A stretch of DNA of 64,000 nucleotides from Anaerolineae bacterium (lineage in GTDB: Bacteria; Chloroflexota; Anaerolineae; Aggregatilineales; Phototrophicaceae). Below, piece after piece: positions 17,570 to 25,855 of the stretch (position 1 is the stretch's first letter; each line of letters opens with the position of its first letter). The position numbers and the translations under genes were made by a program. The stretch covers positions 496,001-560,000 of the forward strand of contig JALHQT010000001.1 of NCBI GenBank assembly GCA_022841825.1, read 5' to 3'. Under the pieces are notes generated by a model. The model was not told where the DNA came from, searched no databases, and saw only the letters and a list, made by a program, of their open reading frames with translations.

Positions 17570-19122
17570 GGAAGCTGCTCCAATTGCACCGTGATGCGAA
17601 ATGGCAAGAGGGGAAGATGCGGCATCCAGTCTGGCGAGCGCGCAATCTGGGGCACAATGCCGGGTTGGAGGTCGAAGTCGGTTTGGAGGTAAGTGAGCGC
17701 TTCTTCCGGAGCGCGGGCAATCAGTCGCTCACTGATGACCTGTGGGTCGATTTGTGCCGCGACAACACCGCTCGCCGCAATGAAGAATCCCACGCGCCCT
17801 TGAGCGTCGATGCTGTGGACAATGCCGGGTTGGTAAGCAAGGGTCTCTGGGAGGATGACCCGTCCGCGCGGGATCTGTGCGGCGAGGCGCGCGAAGGCGA
17901 CCTGCTGACCGGCGATTTGATCTATGGCGGTCGCTTCGACCACAATTCGGATTTGCAGGGTGAGTTCATCGGCAATCTCGCCCACTTCCGCACTGAACCG
18001 GGTCAGGTCTGCTCTTTCCTCGATGATTCGCACTGTATCGCAGAGGACAATCTGCGACGAAGTAATGCGCGCCAGCATCTCGTCACATGCCTGCGCCTGC
18101 ATTTGCTGCCGCAATGTGAAGAGCAGTCGCTCCTGGTCGTCGGCGGTAACGCTGCGCAAGGAGCGTGTTTCGCCACCCGCCGTTGGGGAAAGGTTCCTCA
18201 CGGTGACTGAAGTGGCAAGGTCACCGTTGAGGATATTGATAAGCCCTGGTGCGACGTTGCCAATTTCGCCCGCATATTCGGGGAGCGCCTCAATGGGTGC
18301 TTCGACCTGCATTCCCGCCCCGGCGGGCAGCAGTGCGCCTTCTGTCGTCTGGAAGAGGATCGGCGTGCCCGCGCTTGTGCTGACGATGGTTGCGGGTGGG
18401 ATATCAAGCGCCTGATCCGTCTGGTTTACGAAGACAATTGAGCCAACGGCGCGGAGGACTTGCGCGTCTTGCTGACCGGTGGTTTGGGTAGTGCCAGACT
18501 CTTCGATTGGAATCTGGACAAGTGTCGCTGGAATGGTGCCGTTGTCTACATCGACACGCTGAACAGCGGGGTCAGGATCTGCTGTGATTGCTGCGTCAAT
18601 CGTAATGCGTTCCTGCGCGGGTGTGATGATGATGACCGCGCTGGGCAGGATGATGTAGGCGGCGGCGGCGATGGCGCCGATGATCATCAGCAACCCGCCG
18701 ATCTGTACCGCAGGATTTACACGTTTCGTGGTGAATGCATCGCTGCGCACACGGCTTGCAACCGGCATGAGGTCGGTTGCATCTGGCTCCTCATCCGGCT
18801 TGAAAGCGCGTGATGCGAAGAGCTTCGCGCGTCCACGTTTCCAACGTTTTCGTTCGCTTTCGCCGACCGTCTCAAAGACGCTGATTCCCAGGTCTCGGGC
18901 GTTTTGTGTAACGAGCGGATCATGCGTCACAAATGCGACGCGAATGGCAAGGCGCGCTGCCTCGCGTTGGACCAATACGAGGTCGAGTTTGCGGTTGAGT
19001 GCCGTGCCTGTTTCGGGCCAGACAATCAGTACTCGCCTACCGCGCAGGAAAGTCAGACGATCACGCACGGCTGCTGCGTCATCGTCCGACTCAAGTTGTA
19101 GATAGTCAGGCTTGCTGGGCAT
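17566..19122 (-). CDS. Single-pass membrane protein with baseplate J/gp47-like domain
   Basis: 518 residues. The first ~110 form a soluble alpha/beta domain (RRVLIVWPETGTALNRKLDLVLVQREAARL) resembling a small nucleotide-fold module. A single transmembrane helix (residues ~137-160, GGLLMIIGAIAAAAYIILPSAVIII) follows, then a large exported beta-rich part with the GSIVFVNQTDQALDIPPATIVST and PEYAGEIGNVAPGLIN segments that cause such proteins to be annotated as baseplate J/gp47. No phage genes are present, so the name reflects a shared fold only. It recurs next to ruvX in Chloroflexota (recalled, not verified here). Function unknown; an envelope role alongside mltG is plausible. Confidence 0.7.
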   Translation of the reverse strand: MPSKPDYLQLESDDDAAAVRDRLTFLRGRRVLIVWPETGTALNRKLDLVLVQREAARLAIRVAFVTHDPLVTQNARDLGISVFETVGESERKRWKRGRAKLFASRAFKPDEEPDATDLMPVASRVRSDAFTTKRVNPAVQIGGLLMIIGAIAAAAYIILPSAVIIITPAQERITIDAAITADPDPAVQRVDVDNGTIPATLVQIPIEESGTTQTTGQQDAQVLRAVGSIVFVNQTDQALDIPPATIVSTSAGTPILFQTTEGALLPAGAGMQVEAPIEALPEYAGEIGNVAPGLINILNGDLATSVTVRNLSPTAGGETRSLRSVTADDQERLLFTLRQQMQAQACDEMLARITSSQIVLCDTVRIIEERADLTRFSAEVGEIADELTLQIRIVVEATAIDQIAGQQVAFARLAAQIPRGRVILPETLAYQPGIVHSIDAQGRVGFFIAASGVVAAQIDPQVISERLIARAPEEALTYLQTDFDLQPGIVPQIARSPDWMPHLPLLPFRITVQLEQLP

Positions 19123-19183
19123 GGGTTTCGTCTGCTATCTGGCTGTAATTGGGCATTATGGCTGCGCTCGTAGTCTGTCCATC

Positions 19184-21889
19184 CTACTGATGATTCCCAA
19201 TCAGCGTTGCGGCGTGGGCAAGTGTGTCTCCCAGTTTGCTGGCGTCTTTCCCACCCGCGAGGGCAAGGTTCGGTCGTCCACCGCCGCCGCCGCCAACGAT
19301 GGGCGCGAGCTGCTTGATGAGATTTCCGGCATGGAACTGTTTTGTCAGGTCATCTGTGACGGCTACGCAGAGCTGCGGCTTATCGTCAACGATGCTGCCA
19401 AGAACCAGGATGCCACTCGTAACGGCGTTACGAAACCAATCTGCCATCTCGCGAAGGGTGTCTGGAGAGGCGTCGCCGACATCACCAATCAGCGTCTTGA
19501 CGCCGTTGACCTGTGTCACGCTGGCAAGCAGGCTTTCGAACTTTTGACGAGCGAGCTGACGCTGAAGTCTTTCGACGTTCTTACGTGCGGCGGCGAATTC
19601 AGCCTGGAGGACTTCGATGCGCTGCGTCAGCATTTCGGGGGTTGTACCGAATTGTGCTGCGATAGTGCTCAACATTGCGGCGTTGTGCTGCGCCTGCGCC
19701 GCCGCACCCGCGCCTGTCAATGCTTCGACGCGCCGCACCCCGGCGCTGACACTGCTTTCGGACACGATCTGAAACGAGCCAATGCGTCCGGTTTCCGGTA
19801 CATGGACACCGCCGCATAATTCATAGCTGTAACGGCGTGCCCCATTGTGCCCAACGATGCTGATGGTGCGCACGCGGTCACCGTATTTCTCTCCAAAGAG
19901 CGCCATCGCGCCCTCGTCGCGCGCTTGCTGCTGCGTTTTTTCCTGAGCAACGACCTGATAGTTCGCCATGATGATGCCATTGATCTCGGTTTCAATGGCG
20001 CGCAGCGCGTTGTCATCGATCTTGCTGTCATGTGCAAAATCGAAACGCAGGCGATCGGGCGCGACCAAGGACCCGCGTTGTTGGACATGGTTCCCCAGGC
20101 GATTGCGCAGCGCTGCGTGCAGTAGGTGGGTTGCGGTGTGATTGCGTGTGATGTTCGCTCGCCGTTCGTCATCGACTTCCGCCGTTGCCGCCGCGTTGAG
20201 CTGTGGTGTGCCTTCGACGACTTCACCGACGTGGATGATCAAGCCGCTGACCGGCTTTTTCATATCTTCGACTTCGATAGCCCAACCATCGCCACGCAGT
20301 ACACCCATGTCGCTGATTTGTCCGCCGGATTCTACGTAGAAACACGTCGAGCCAAGCACTACCTCTACTCTGTCACCAGCGATGGCGCTTTCTACACGTT
20401 GCCCATCTACCAGCAGCGCAAGGATACGGTCATCAACGACAGTGGTGCTGTACGGGTCATAGTAGACCCCTTCGCCACCAAGCTTGCCTTCTCGCTTCAG
20501 TTCATCCAGGATGGTGGCGTAGTGTTCAGCCGTTTCCATGACGCCCATGGGTTTGCTGCCACCGCTTGCGAGTGCGTGTTCGTTTTCCGCCGTCTGGAAA
20601 GCTGCCATATCGACATGGAAACCGCGTTCCTCTGCAATGTCCTTGGTGACCTGAATAGGCAGCCCCAGGGTTGCTTTGAGGTAGAAAGCATTTTCGCCGC
20701 CAAGCGTGTCCTTACCATGTGCAGCGAGTTGATCAAGCATGGCGTTGAGTTCAGTTACGCCGCGCTCCATCGTGCGGCGGAAGCGCTCTTCTTCGAGCGT
20801 GATGACTTGTTTGATGCGGTCGGCACGATCCAGAAGGTCGGCGTAATGACTGCCCATTGACTCGATAACGCTCGCCGCGACATCTGCAAGGAATGGCTTC
20901 TGAAAGCCCAGCTTTGAGCCGAAACGCGCCGCGCGCCGGATGACGAGACGGCAAACCGAATCGCGTCCTTTCGCGCCTGGCAGCACGCCATCAGCAATCA
21001 GAAATACGGCAGCTCGCATGTGGTCGGCTATCACCCGATAGGGCACGATGTTGGCGTCACGTTCTTCGTCCGAGTGACCGGTCAGTGCCTGAGTCGCGCG
21101 GATGATCGGCATAAAGAGGTCGGTTTCATAGTTGGCGGTCACGCCGTTGACGACACTGAGAATGCGCTCCAAGCCCATGCCCGTATCGACGCCTGGGGCG
21201 GGTAGGGGGACATCGAACTGACCGGTATGCGCCTCGTCGGGCTGCGTGCGGTTGTACTGCATGAAGACGAGGTTCCAGAGTTCGAGGAAGCGATCATCGT
21301 CCTCTTCAAGCGACTGAAGGATGCCATCCACGCCGCGTTCAGGATACTTATCCCAGTGAAGCTCGCTGGTGGGTCCACAGGGTCCGGTTTCTGCCATCTG
21401 CCAGAAGTTGGTCTTTTCCCCCAATCGAGCGACACGCCGAGGATCGACCCCCATGTCTTTGACCCATAGGTCATACGCTTCGTCGTCCTTGAAGTAGACG
21501 GTGAAGGCGAGTCGTTCGGGCGGTAGCCCATAGACTTCCGTGAGCAGGGTGTAGGCGAATTTTATGGCGTCGCGTTTGAAGTAGTCGCCAAAGCTGAAAT
21601 TCCCCAACATTTCGAAGAATGTGTGATGGCGGGGCGAGGGACCGACATTTTCCAGGTCATTGTGTTTGCCGGACACACGCATACATTTCTGAGAAGTTGT
21701 CGCGCGCCGGTAGTCACGTTTGTCTAAGCCCAGGAAGACATCTTTGAACTGAACCATTCCCGCGTTGGTGAAAAGAAGTGTTGGGTCATTGGCGGGCACA
21801 AGCGAAGATGAGGCGACTTTCTTGTGTCCCATTTCCTCGAAGAAATCTAAAAATGCCTGCCTCGCCTGCGCACTGGTCATCGGGTTCAT
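19184..21889 (-). CDS. alaS: Alanyl-tRNA synthetase
   Basis: 901 residues, the usual bacterial length. It charges tRNA-Ala and edits mis-charged Ser/Gly. Class II motif 1-3 regions are seen in TNAGMVQFKDVFLG, RVSGKHNDLENVG and GMGLERI; the editing domain carries the HTATHLLHAALR zinc motif and the C-terminal CGGVHVPETG; the tail ends with the DHHA1 Gly-rich segment GGGGGGRPNLALAGG. AAGGA precedes the start, though ATG at 21880 (MTSAQARQ) is an equally good match to other AlaS proteins. It is the first gene of a minus-strand operon running to 15237 and diverges from tyrS. Confidence 0.98.
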   Translation of the reverse strand: MNPMTSAQARQAFLDFFEEMGHKKVASSSLVPANDPTLLFTNAGMVQFKDVFLGLDKRDYRRATTSQKCMRVSGKHNDLENVGPSPRHHTFFEMLGNFSFGDYFKRDAIKFAYTLLTEVYGLPPERLAFTVYFKDDEAYDLWVKDMGVDPRRVARLGEKTNFWQMAETGPCGPTSELHWDKYPERGVDGILQSLEEDDDRFLELWNLVFMQYNRTQPDEAHTGQFDVPLPAPGVDTGMGLERILSVVNGVTANYETDLFMPIIRATQALTGHSDEERDANIVPYRVIADHMRAAVFLIADGVLPGAKGRDSVCRLVIRRAARFGSKLGFQKPFLADVAASVIESMGSHYADLLDRADRIKQVITLEEERFRRTMERGVTELNAMLDQLAAHGKDTLGGENAFYLKATLGLPIQVTKDIAEERGFHVDMAAFQTAENEHALASGGSKPMGVMETAEHYATILDELKREGKLGGEGVYYDPYSTTVVDDRILALLVDGQRVESAIAGDRVEVVLGSTCFYVESGGQISDMGVLRGDGWAIEVEDMKKPVSGLIIHVGEVVEGTPQLNAAATAEVDDERRANITRNHTATHLLHAALRNRLGNHVQQRGSLVAPDRLRFDFAHDSKIDDNALRAIETEINGIIMANYQVVAQEKTQQQARDEGAMALFGEKYGDRVRTISIVGHNGARRYSYELCGGVHVPETGRIGSFQIVSESSVSAGVRRVEALTGAGAAAQAQHNAAMLSTIAAQFGTTPEMLTQRIEVLQAEFAAARKNVERLQRQLARQKFESLLASVTQVNGVKTLIGDVGDASPDTLREMADWFRNAVTSGILVLGSIVDDKPQLCVAVTDDLTKQFHAGNLIKQLAPIVGGGGGGRPNLALAGGKDASKLGDTLAHAATLIGNHQ

Positions 21890-21935
21890 CGAGACGGTCT
21901 TTCCTTAGGTTGCGGCAATCGAACGAACATGGGTG

Positions 21936-21941
21936 ATTATA
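21936..21941 (-). promoter_or_regulatory. Candidate -10 element of alaS
   Basis: A perfect TATAAT on the minus strand, 46 bases before the alaS start, in the 149-base alaS-tyrS spacer. No convincing -35 was found, and no T-box consensus appears in the spacer. A TATACT at 21991-21996 on the plus strand may serve tyrS, also with a poor -35. Confidence 0.4.
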
Positions 21942-22038
21942 GTCGTGTGAACCTGGAAATTGTAGAGGGGGCGGTCACGATAACGTCTGCTATACTTGCT
22001 CTCTGGTTTCGCTCATCCAAATTTCGGGATTAGCTTTC

Positions 22039-23268
22039 ATGTCGACGATAGATGAACAAGTCGAGATCTTGATGTCCGGTGCTGAGTACGGCGATCCTCA
22101 AACCAAAGAGAATATGCGTAATGAACTGCGCGAACGCCTGATTGAGTGTGAGCGTTCTGGACGCCCTCTGCGCGTGTACTGTGGATACGATCCGCGCACA
22201 TCAGACTTGCATCTGGGGCATACGATCACCATGCGTAAGCTGCGGCAGTTCCAGGAACTTGGGCATGATGTCACGTTTCTGGTTGGCACGTTCACGAGCC
22301 TGATCGGCGACCCCTCTGACAAGGACAAGGAACGCGAACAGCTCACTCGTGAACAGGTGGAAGAGAACGCACGCACGTATGCGCAGCAGGCGTTCAAGAT
22401 CCTTGATGAAAAGCTGACGCGCGTTCGCCAAAACGACGAATGGCTCTCCACATTGGATTTTGCCGATATTATCCGATTGGCGAGCAACTTTACGGTCCAG
22501 CAGTTCCTGGTACGAGAGAATTTCGCGAAGCGGATTGATGCTGGCGTGCCGATCTTTTTGCATGAGTTCTTCTATGCGCTGATGCAGGCGTATGATGCTG
22601 TTGCTCAGGAAGCGGATGTGCAGGTTGGCGGGCAGGATCAGTTATTCAACATTGTGGTTGCGGGGCGTAAGCTCCAGCAGGCACTGGGGCAGCGCCCGCA
22701 GATCGCGGTGATCATGGGCGAGCTGCTCCCTGGGACGGATGGCGAGATCAAGATGAGCAAGAGCCTGGGCAATCACATCCCAATTCTTGCAACGCCGGAC
22801 GATATGTTCGGAAAGGTCATGAGTATCCCTGATAAGGCGATGCGCATTTACCATAAGCTCATTCTGGGTTGGTCGCCCAGCCAGCTTGCTGAGTTTGACG
22901 CAGGGCTTGGCGATGGTTCGCTGCACCCCAATGATGTCAAGATGGGACTTGCAAGGGAAATCGTCGCTATCTTCCACGGTCGCGAGAGCGCCGATGCGGC
23001 ACAGAGAACGTGGGATACAGTACATCGCAGCGGTGGACTGCCGACGGAGATGCCGGAAGAAAAGATGGTCGAGGCGGAAAAAGTTGCTGATGTGCTTCGT
23101 CGATTAGGAATGGTCTCCAGCGGCGCTGAGGCGAAGCGTCTGATGCAGCAAAACGGCGTGCGCTTGAACGATGTGGCGATCACTGATCCATTCGCAGTCG
23201 TCACGCCCGCGCAGCTTCCGGCTGTGCTTCAGGTAGGGAAACGTAAGTTCGTGCGCTTAGTGCCGTAG
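22039..23268 (+). CDS. tyrS: Tyrosyl-tRNA synthetase
   Basis: 409 residues. A class I synthetase charging tRNA-Tyr. The HIGH-type motif is HLGH within YDPRTSDLHLGHTITMRKL, the tyrosine-binding VGGQDQLFNI segment follows, and KMSKS is intact (EIKMSKSLGN). The C-terminal 60 residues form an S4 RNA-binding domain (DVLRRLGMVSSGAEAKRLMQQNGVRLND). The sequence resembles the TyrZ-like subgroup rather than E. coli TyrS. It is divergently transcribed from alaS, so two tRNA-charging genes share one regulatory spacer. Confidence 0.97.
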   Translation: MSTIDEQVEILMSGAEYGDPQTKENMRNELRERLIECERSGRPLRVYCGYDPRTSDLHLGHTITMRKLRQFQELGHDVTFLVGTFTSLIGDPSDKDKEREQLTREQVEENARTYAQQAFKILDEKLTRVRQNDEWLSTLDFADIIRLASNFTVQQFLVRENFAKRIDAGVPIFLHEFFYALMQAYDAVAQEADVQVGGQDQLFNIVVAGRKLQQALGQRPQIAVIMGELLPGTDGEIKMSKSLGNHIPILATPDDMFGKVMSIPDKAMRIYHKLILGWSPSQLAEFDAGLGDGSLHPNDVKMGLAREIVAIFHGRESADAAQRTWDTVHRSGGLPTEMPEEKMVEAEKVADVLRRLGMVSSGAEAKRLMQQNGVRLNDVAITDPFAVVTPAQLPAVLQVGKRKFVRLVP

Positions 23269-23305
23269 GCGCGAAACAAGCAAGGTACGCAAGAGGTCGG
23301 ACTCC

Positions 23306-23812
23306 TTGAATCTGATGAATAGCAAGACGCTGATCATCGTGGGCTTTGTGGTGATCGCTGCTGTGACGATTTCTTCCGTTGGGTTGGCGGGGCTGCTGTT
23401 TACACCGACCAGTTACGGACAGAATTTTCTGCTGCAATTGATGGAACGGAATGAAGACGCGGCCTTGGAGTACCTGACTCCAGCGTTCAGAGATGTCGTT
23501 CGCAGTTCCTGCCCAAACGCGGCGGTAACGGATTGTTTCTGGGTGCCGATTGATGCGGCATGGGGCGATTTAGAGGGAATACAGTTCGTTCGGAGCGATG
23601 CAAGCGGCGTGCGTGAGCTGTTTCACTTGAAGTGGTCTGGGCTGCCCTCTCCTGTGTCTGTCGTGCTGTACACGCGCCAAATTGAAGGCAGCTATCTGGT
23701 TGACGGTTGGCGGGGCTTCATCATCCGGGCGGGCGCGGCAGTGGATGATGCGCTCTTGCTGGGGGAAAGCGACGATGGGGTGGTCCTTGTCCCTGGTGAT
23801 GGGGACGAATAG
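23306..23812 (+). CDS. Small membrane-anchored or exported protein of unknown function
   Basis: 168 residues beginning at TTG 23306, which has AGAGGT at good spacing; an ATG three codons later (23315) is the alternative. The first ~30 residues form a signal anchor (TLIIVGFVVIAAVTISSVGLAGLLF). The exported part includes FLLQLMERNEDAALEYLTPAFRDVV, resembling the helix of NTF2-like/DUF4878 folds that accumulate small ligands, followed by beta strands and an acidic tail. Two Cys residues (SSCPNAAVTDCFW) could pair. It starts 37 bases after tyrS on the same strand and is probably cotranscribed. I do not recognise a family with confidence. Confidence 0.65.
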   Translation: MNLMNSKTLIIVGFVVIAAVTISSVGLAGLLFTPTSYGQNFLLQLMERNEDAALEYLTPAFRDVVRSSCPNAAVTDCFWVPIDAAWGDLEGIQFVRSDASGVRELFHLKWSGLPSPVSVVLYTRQIEGSYLVDGWRGFIIRAGAAVDDALLLGESDDGVVLVPGDGDE

Positions 23813-23838
23813 GGGTTGTGTCAGGTCGACTCAACCCC
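23812..23838. terminator. Hairpin between convergent genes
   Basis: GGGGTTGTGT (23812-23821) pairs with ACTCAACCCC (23829-23838) with one mismatch and a 7-base loop, in the 46-base gap between the 23306 gene and the DUF4397 gene. It lacks a clear T-tract. Confidence 0.45.
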
Positions 23839-23858
23839 CGGTTATTGTTCTTAATCCG

Positions 23859-24830
23859 CTAGCCGCCGCGTACTGCTGCGACGTCGCTGCTTGTGACGAG
23901 CAACTGGGTGTTGCCTGGCAAACCATATGCGGCAATGAAGTAAGCACGCCCACCGAAGAGTACAGTCCCCGGTGCATCGAACAGCACAGTGGACGGATCT
24001 ACGGTCGAGGTCACTTGCAGGTCGATTGTTCCAGCAGCAGTCCCAAAAGAATCTAATCCGTCATTGTTCCCCTGGGTGCCTGGGAAAGCGAGATTCTGAA
24101 TAAACGTGGCTCCGTTGACGACCGCGTTTACCGCTCCCAGGTTGGGGACAGCGTGAAAGACCGTGACACGCACGAGATTGGGGTCGGTGACGCCATAGTC
24201 CTCATTGAGAACACGGAGTTGAGCGCGTGAACCATCGGCGGTGCCGACGGCTGCAATGGTCGTCCAGGCGTCGCCGCGCAGATTGGTTGAAACGGTGTAG
24301 CTTTCGGCTCCGCCCGCAGGACCTACGCCGAAGCGTGTGACCCCCAACGGCAGGGCAACCCAGCCACTGATGTTCCCAACCGTGACGTTGGTGATTTCAG
24401 TGCGTTCACCGTTTACGAAAACATCGACTGCACCAACGCCTTGCGCGAGGTGTGCAACTCGGACGCGGGGGACGGCATCGACCGCGCGGAGGGTGGGACG
24501 TCCCGTGGAGCCTGCTTCCAGCGTGAGTGTGGTGTAGCTATTGGGCTGAAGGCGCTTTGTCACGCTGATGTCTGCGGATTCGCCAACTTCGCCGATTGAA
24601 AAGCGAAAGGCGGTATCGGCGCGCAGGGAATACCATTCACTGACGCTGCGGTAACCTGCGTTCTGGATCTCGGTACGATTGCCGTTGATCAGGAGGTAGA
24701 CCTCGGACAGGTCTGGTGCGCTATGGGCGAACCGGAAGTAGGCAACAGGGGCGGACTCTTGTGCGAGCGCGGTGTACGACATCGCAATCGCTGCCAGAAG
24801 CACAAGCAGAAGGGGCAGTAAGCGGCGCAT
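23859..24830 (-). CDS. Secreted DUF4397 protein with three modules
   Basis: 323 residues. The Sec signal peptide (MRRLLPLLLVLLAAIAMSYTALAQE, cleaved after about residue 23) is followed by three DUF4397 units beginning near AYFRFAHSAPDLSEVYLLING, VRVAHLAQGVGAVDVFVNG and VTVFHAVPNLGAVNAVVNG. Only the secreted beta modules are present, with no SH3b or lipobox. It is the third DUF4397 protein in the window, a smaller relative of the two at 4-8.7 kb. The Shine-Dalgarno GAGGA lies within a possible hairpin (see 24835-24878), so translation may be regulated. Function unknown. Confidence 0.86.
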   Translation of the reverse strand: MRRLLPLLLVLLAAIAMSYTALAQESAPVAYFRFAHSAPDLSEVYLLINGNRTEIQNAGYRSVSEWYSLRADTAFRFSIGEVGESADISVTKRLQPNSYTTLTLEAGSTGRPTLRAVDAVPRVRVAHLAQGVGAVDVFVNGERTEITNVTVGNISGWVALPLGVTRFGVGPAGGAESYTVSTNLRGDAWTTIAAVGTADGSRAQLRVLNEDYGVTDPNLVRVTVFHAVPNLGAVNAVVNGATFIQNLAFPGTQGNNDGLDSFGTAAGTIDLQVTSTVDPSTVLFDAPGTVLFGGRAYFIAAYGLPGNTQLLVTSSDVAAVRGG

Positions 24831-24834
24831 AGGG

Positions 24835-24878
24835 CTTATCCTCGGTTGAACTGAATCGAAGGGTCAGAGGAGGATAAG
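24835..24878 (-). promoter_or_regulatory. Possible ribosome-site-sequestering hairpin in the DUF4397 leader
   Basis: In the minus-strand leader, CTTATCCTC (24878-24870) is a perfect 9-base complement of GAGGATAAG (24843-24835). The latter is the Shine-Dalgarno of the 23859-24830 gene, four bases before its ATG. The 26-base loop makes this less stable than a tight hairpin. Confidence 0.4.
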
Positions 24879-24948
24879 ATTAAGCCGCGCGTTCAAAATT
24901 ACGCTTAAGGATAATCGTGATATGTTTAAGTCAATGTAGGGTATTGCC

Positions 24949-25701
24949 TTAACTTAGCGGCGGAACGAAGATCAGCACGACCGCGCTAATGAACAACGCG
25001 GTGAGCATGATGATGTCGAATGTTCGGCGGTTGATGCGCTTGACAAGGTAGTGACCCACGATGACGCCCAACGGAATAAAGGGGACTGCCCACAAATTGC
25101 GCAGAAGATCGTTGGGGTCGAAGATGTTCGCCACGCCCAGGAACGGCAGCTTCAGCGCGTTGACGATGGCGAAGAACAATGTTGCAGTGCCATTGAACGC
25201 GAGCGGGGAGATCTCCGGCTGTAAGAGCATGTAAACGGTGTAGGGTGGTCCGCCGACATTTGCAATCATCGAACCTGCGCCTGAGATGCCGCCCGCGAGC
25301 CATGCGTGCCAATCGCGCGTTTGATAGTGGAGATGCTTGAGACGTGGCTCCAACAGCTTATATCCGATGAAGATGATGACGAATGCACCCATAAGCTGTC
25401 TGACTGCGGAATCGGGCAGGCTCGCCAGGACGTACGCGCCGAGCAGGATGCCGACGACTGCTGCGGGCAGCAGCAGCCAGATGTAGCGCATTTGCCACTT
25501 GTTCCAATATGAATAGAGGGCGAAGAGATCGCCAATCATCAGGAGCGGCAGGGTAAGACTGAGCGCCTGCCGCACTGGCATGACGCTTGCCAGGAGCGGT
25601 GCGCTCACGACCGCCAGTGCCGGGCTTAAACCGCCTTTTGATAATCCAATGATGATGCAAACCAACACGATGATGATGGGCGTGGAAGTCTCGACAGGCA
25701 T
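24949..25701 (-). CDS. TauE/SafE family sulfite/sulfonate exporter-like permease
   Basis: 250 residues from the ATG at 25699-25701; a GTG 27 codons upstream is possible but has no Shine-Dalgarno. About seven to eight transmembrane helices are visible. The N-terminal repeat carries GLSKGGLSPALAVVSAPLLA and the second repeat AGGISGAGSMIANVGGPPYTVYML, the paired Gly-rich motifs of TauE/SafE (DUF81) proteins. These move sulfur-containing or other organic anions across the membrane. No sulfur-metabolism genes are close by, so the substrate is unknown. It diverges from rtcB. Confidence 0.85.
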   Translation of the reverse strand: MPVETSTPIIIVLVCIIIGLSKGGLSPALAVVSAPLLASVMPVRQALSLTLPLLMIGDLFALYSYWNKWQMRYIWLLLPAAVVGILLGAYVLASLPDSAVRQLMGAFVIIFIGYKLLEPRLKHLHYQTRDWHAWLAGGISGAGSMIANVGGPPYTVYMLLQPEISPLAFNGTATLFFAIVNALKLPFLGVANIFDPNDLLRNLWAVPFIPLGVIVGHYLVKRINRRTFDIIMLTALFISAVVLIFVPPLS

Positions 25702-25798
25702 CTTACGTTTACTCTCGCGGATACTGCGAATGCTCACCATTTGAAAACGAATTCTACTGATATACAAGTTGAAATCAGGCACGAACCGTAATGAGCCG

Positions 25799-25827
25799 TT
25801 GTGAACTTATCTTGTTCGTGCTAGTAT
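25799..25827 (+). promoter_or_regulatory. Promoter of rtcB
   Basis: TTGTGA (25799-25804), 17-base spacer, TAGTAT (25822-25827). It overlaps the ATG at 25826, which argues that translation starts instead at the GTG at 25856, preceded by GAGG. Confidence 0.55.
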
Positions 25828-25855
25828 GGTTGTGAATGAGCAAGTGAGGTGTGCA

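Noticed and set aside
17566-19122. Prophage remnant suggested by the baseplate J-like domain
   Set aside because: The gene lies in a compact housekeeping operon with no other phage genes and has a membrane anchor; the similarity is of fold only.
21890-22038. Possible T-box riboswitch before alaS or tyrS
   Set aside because: The 149-base shared spacer has no T-box consensus, specifier loop or terminator stem, and is too short for two such leaders.
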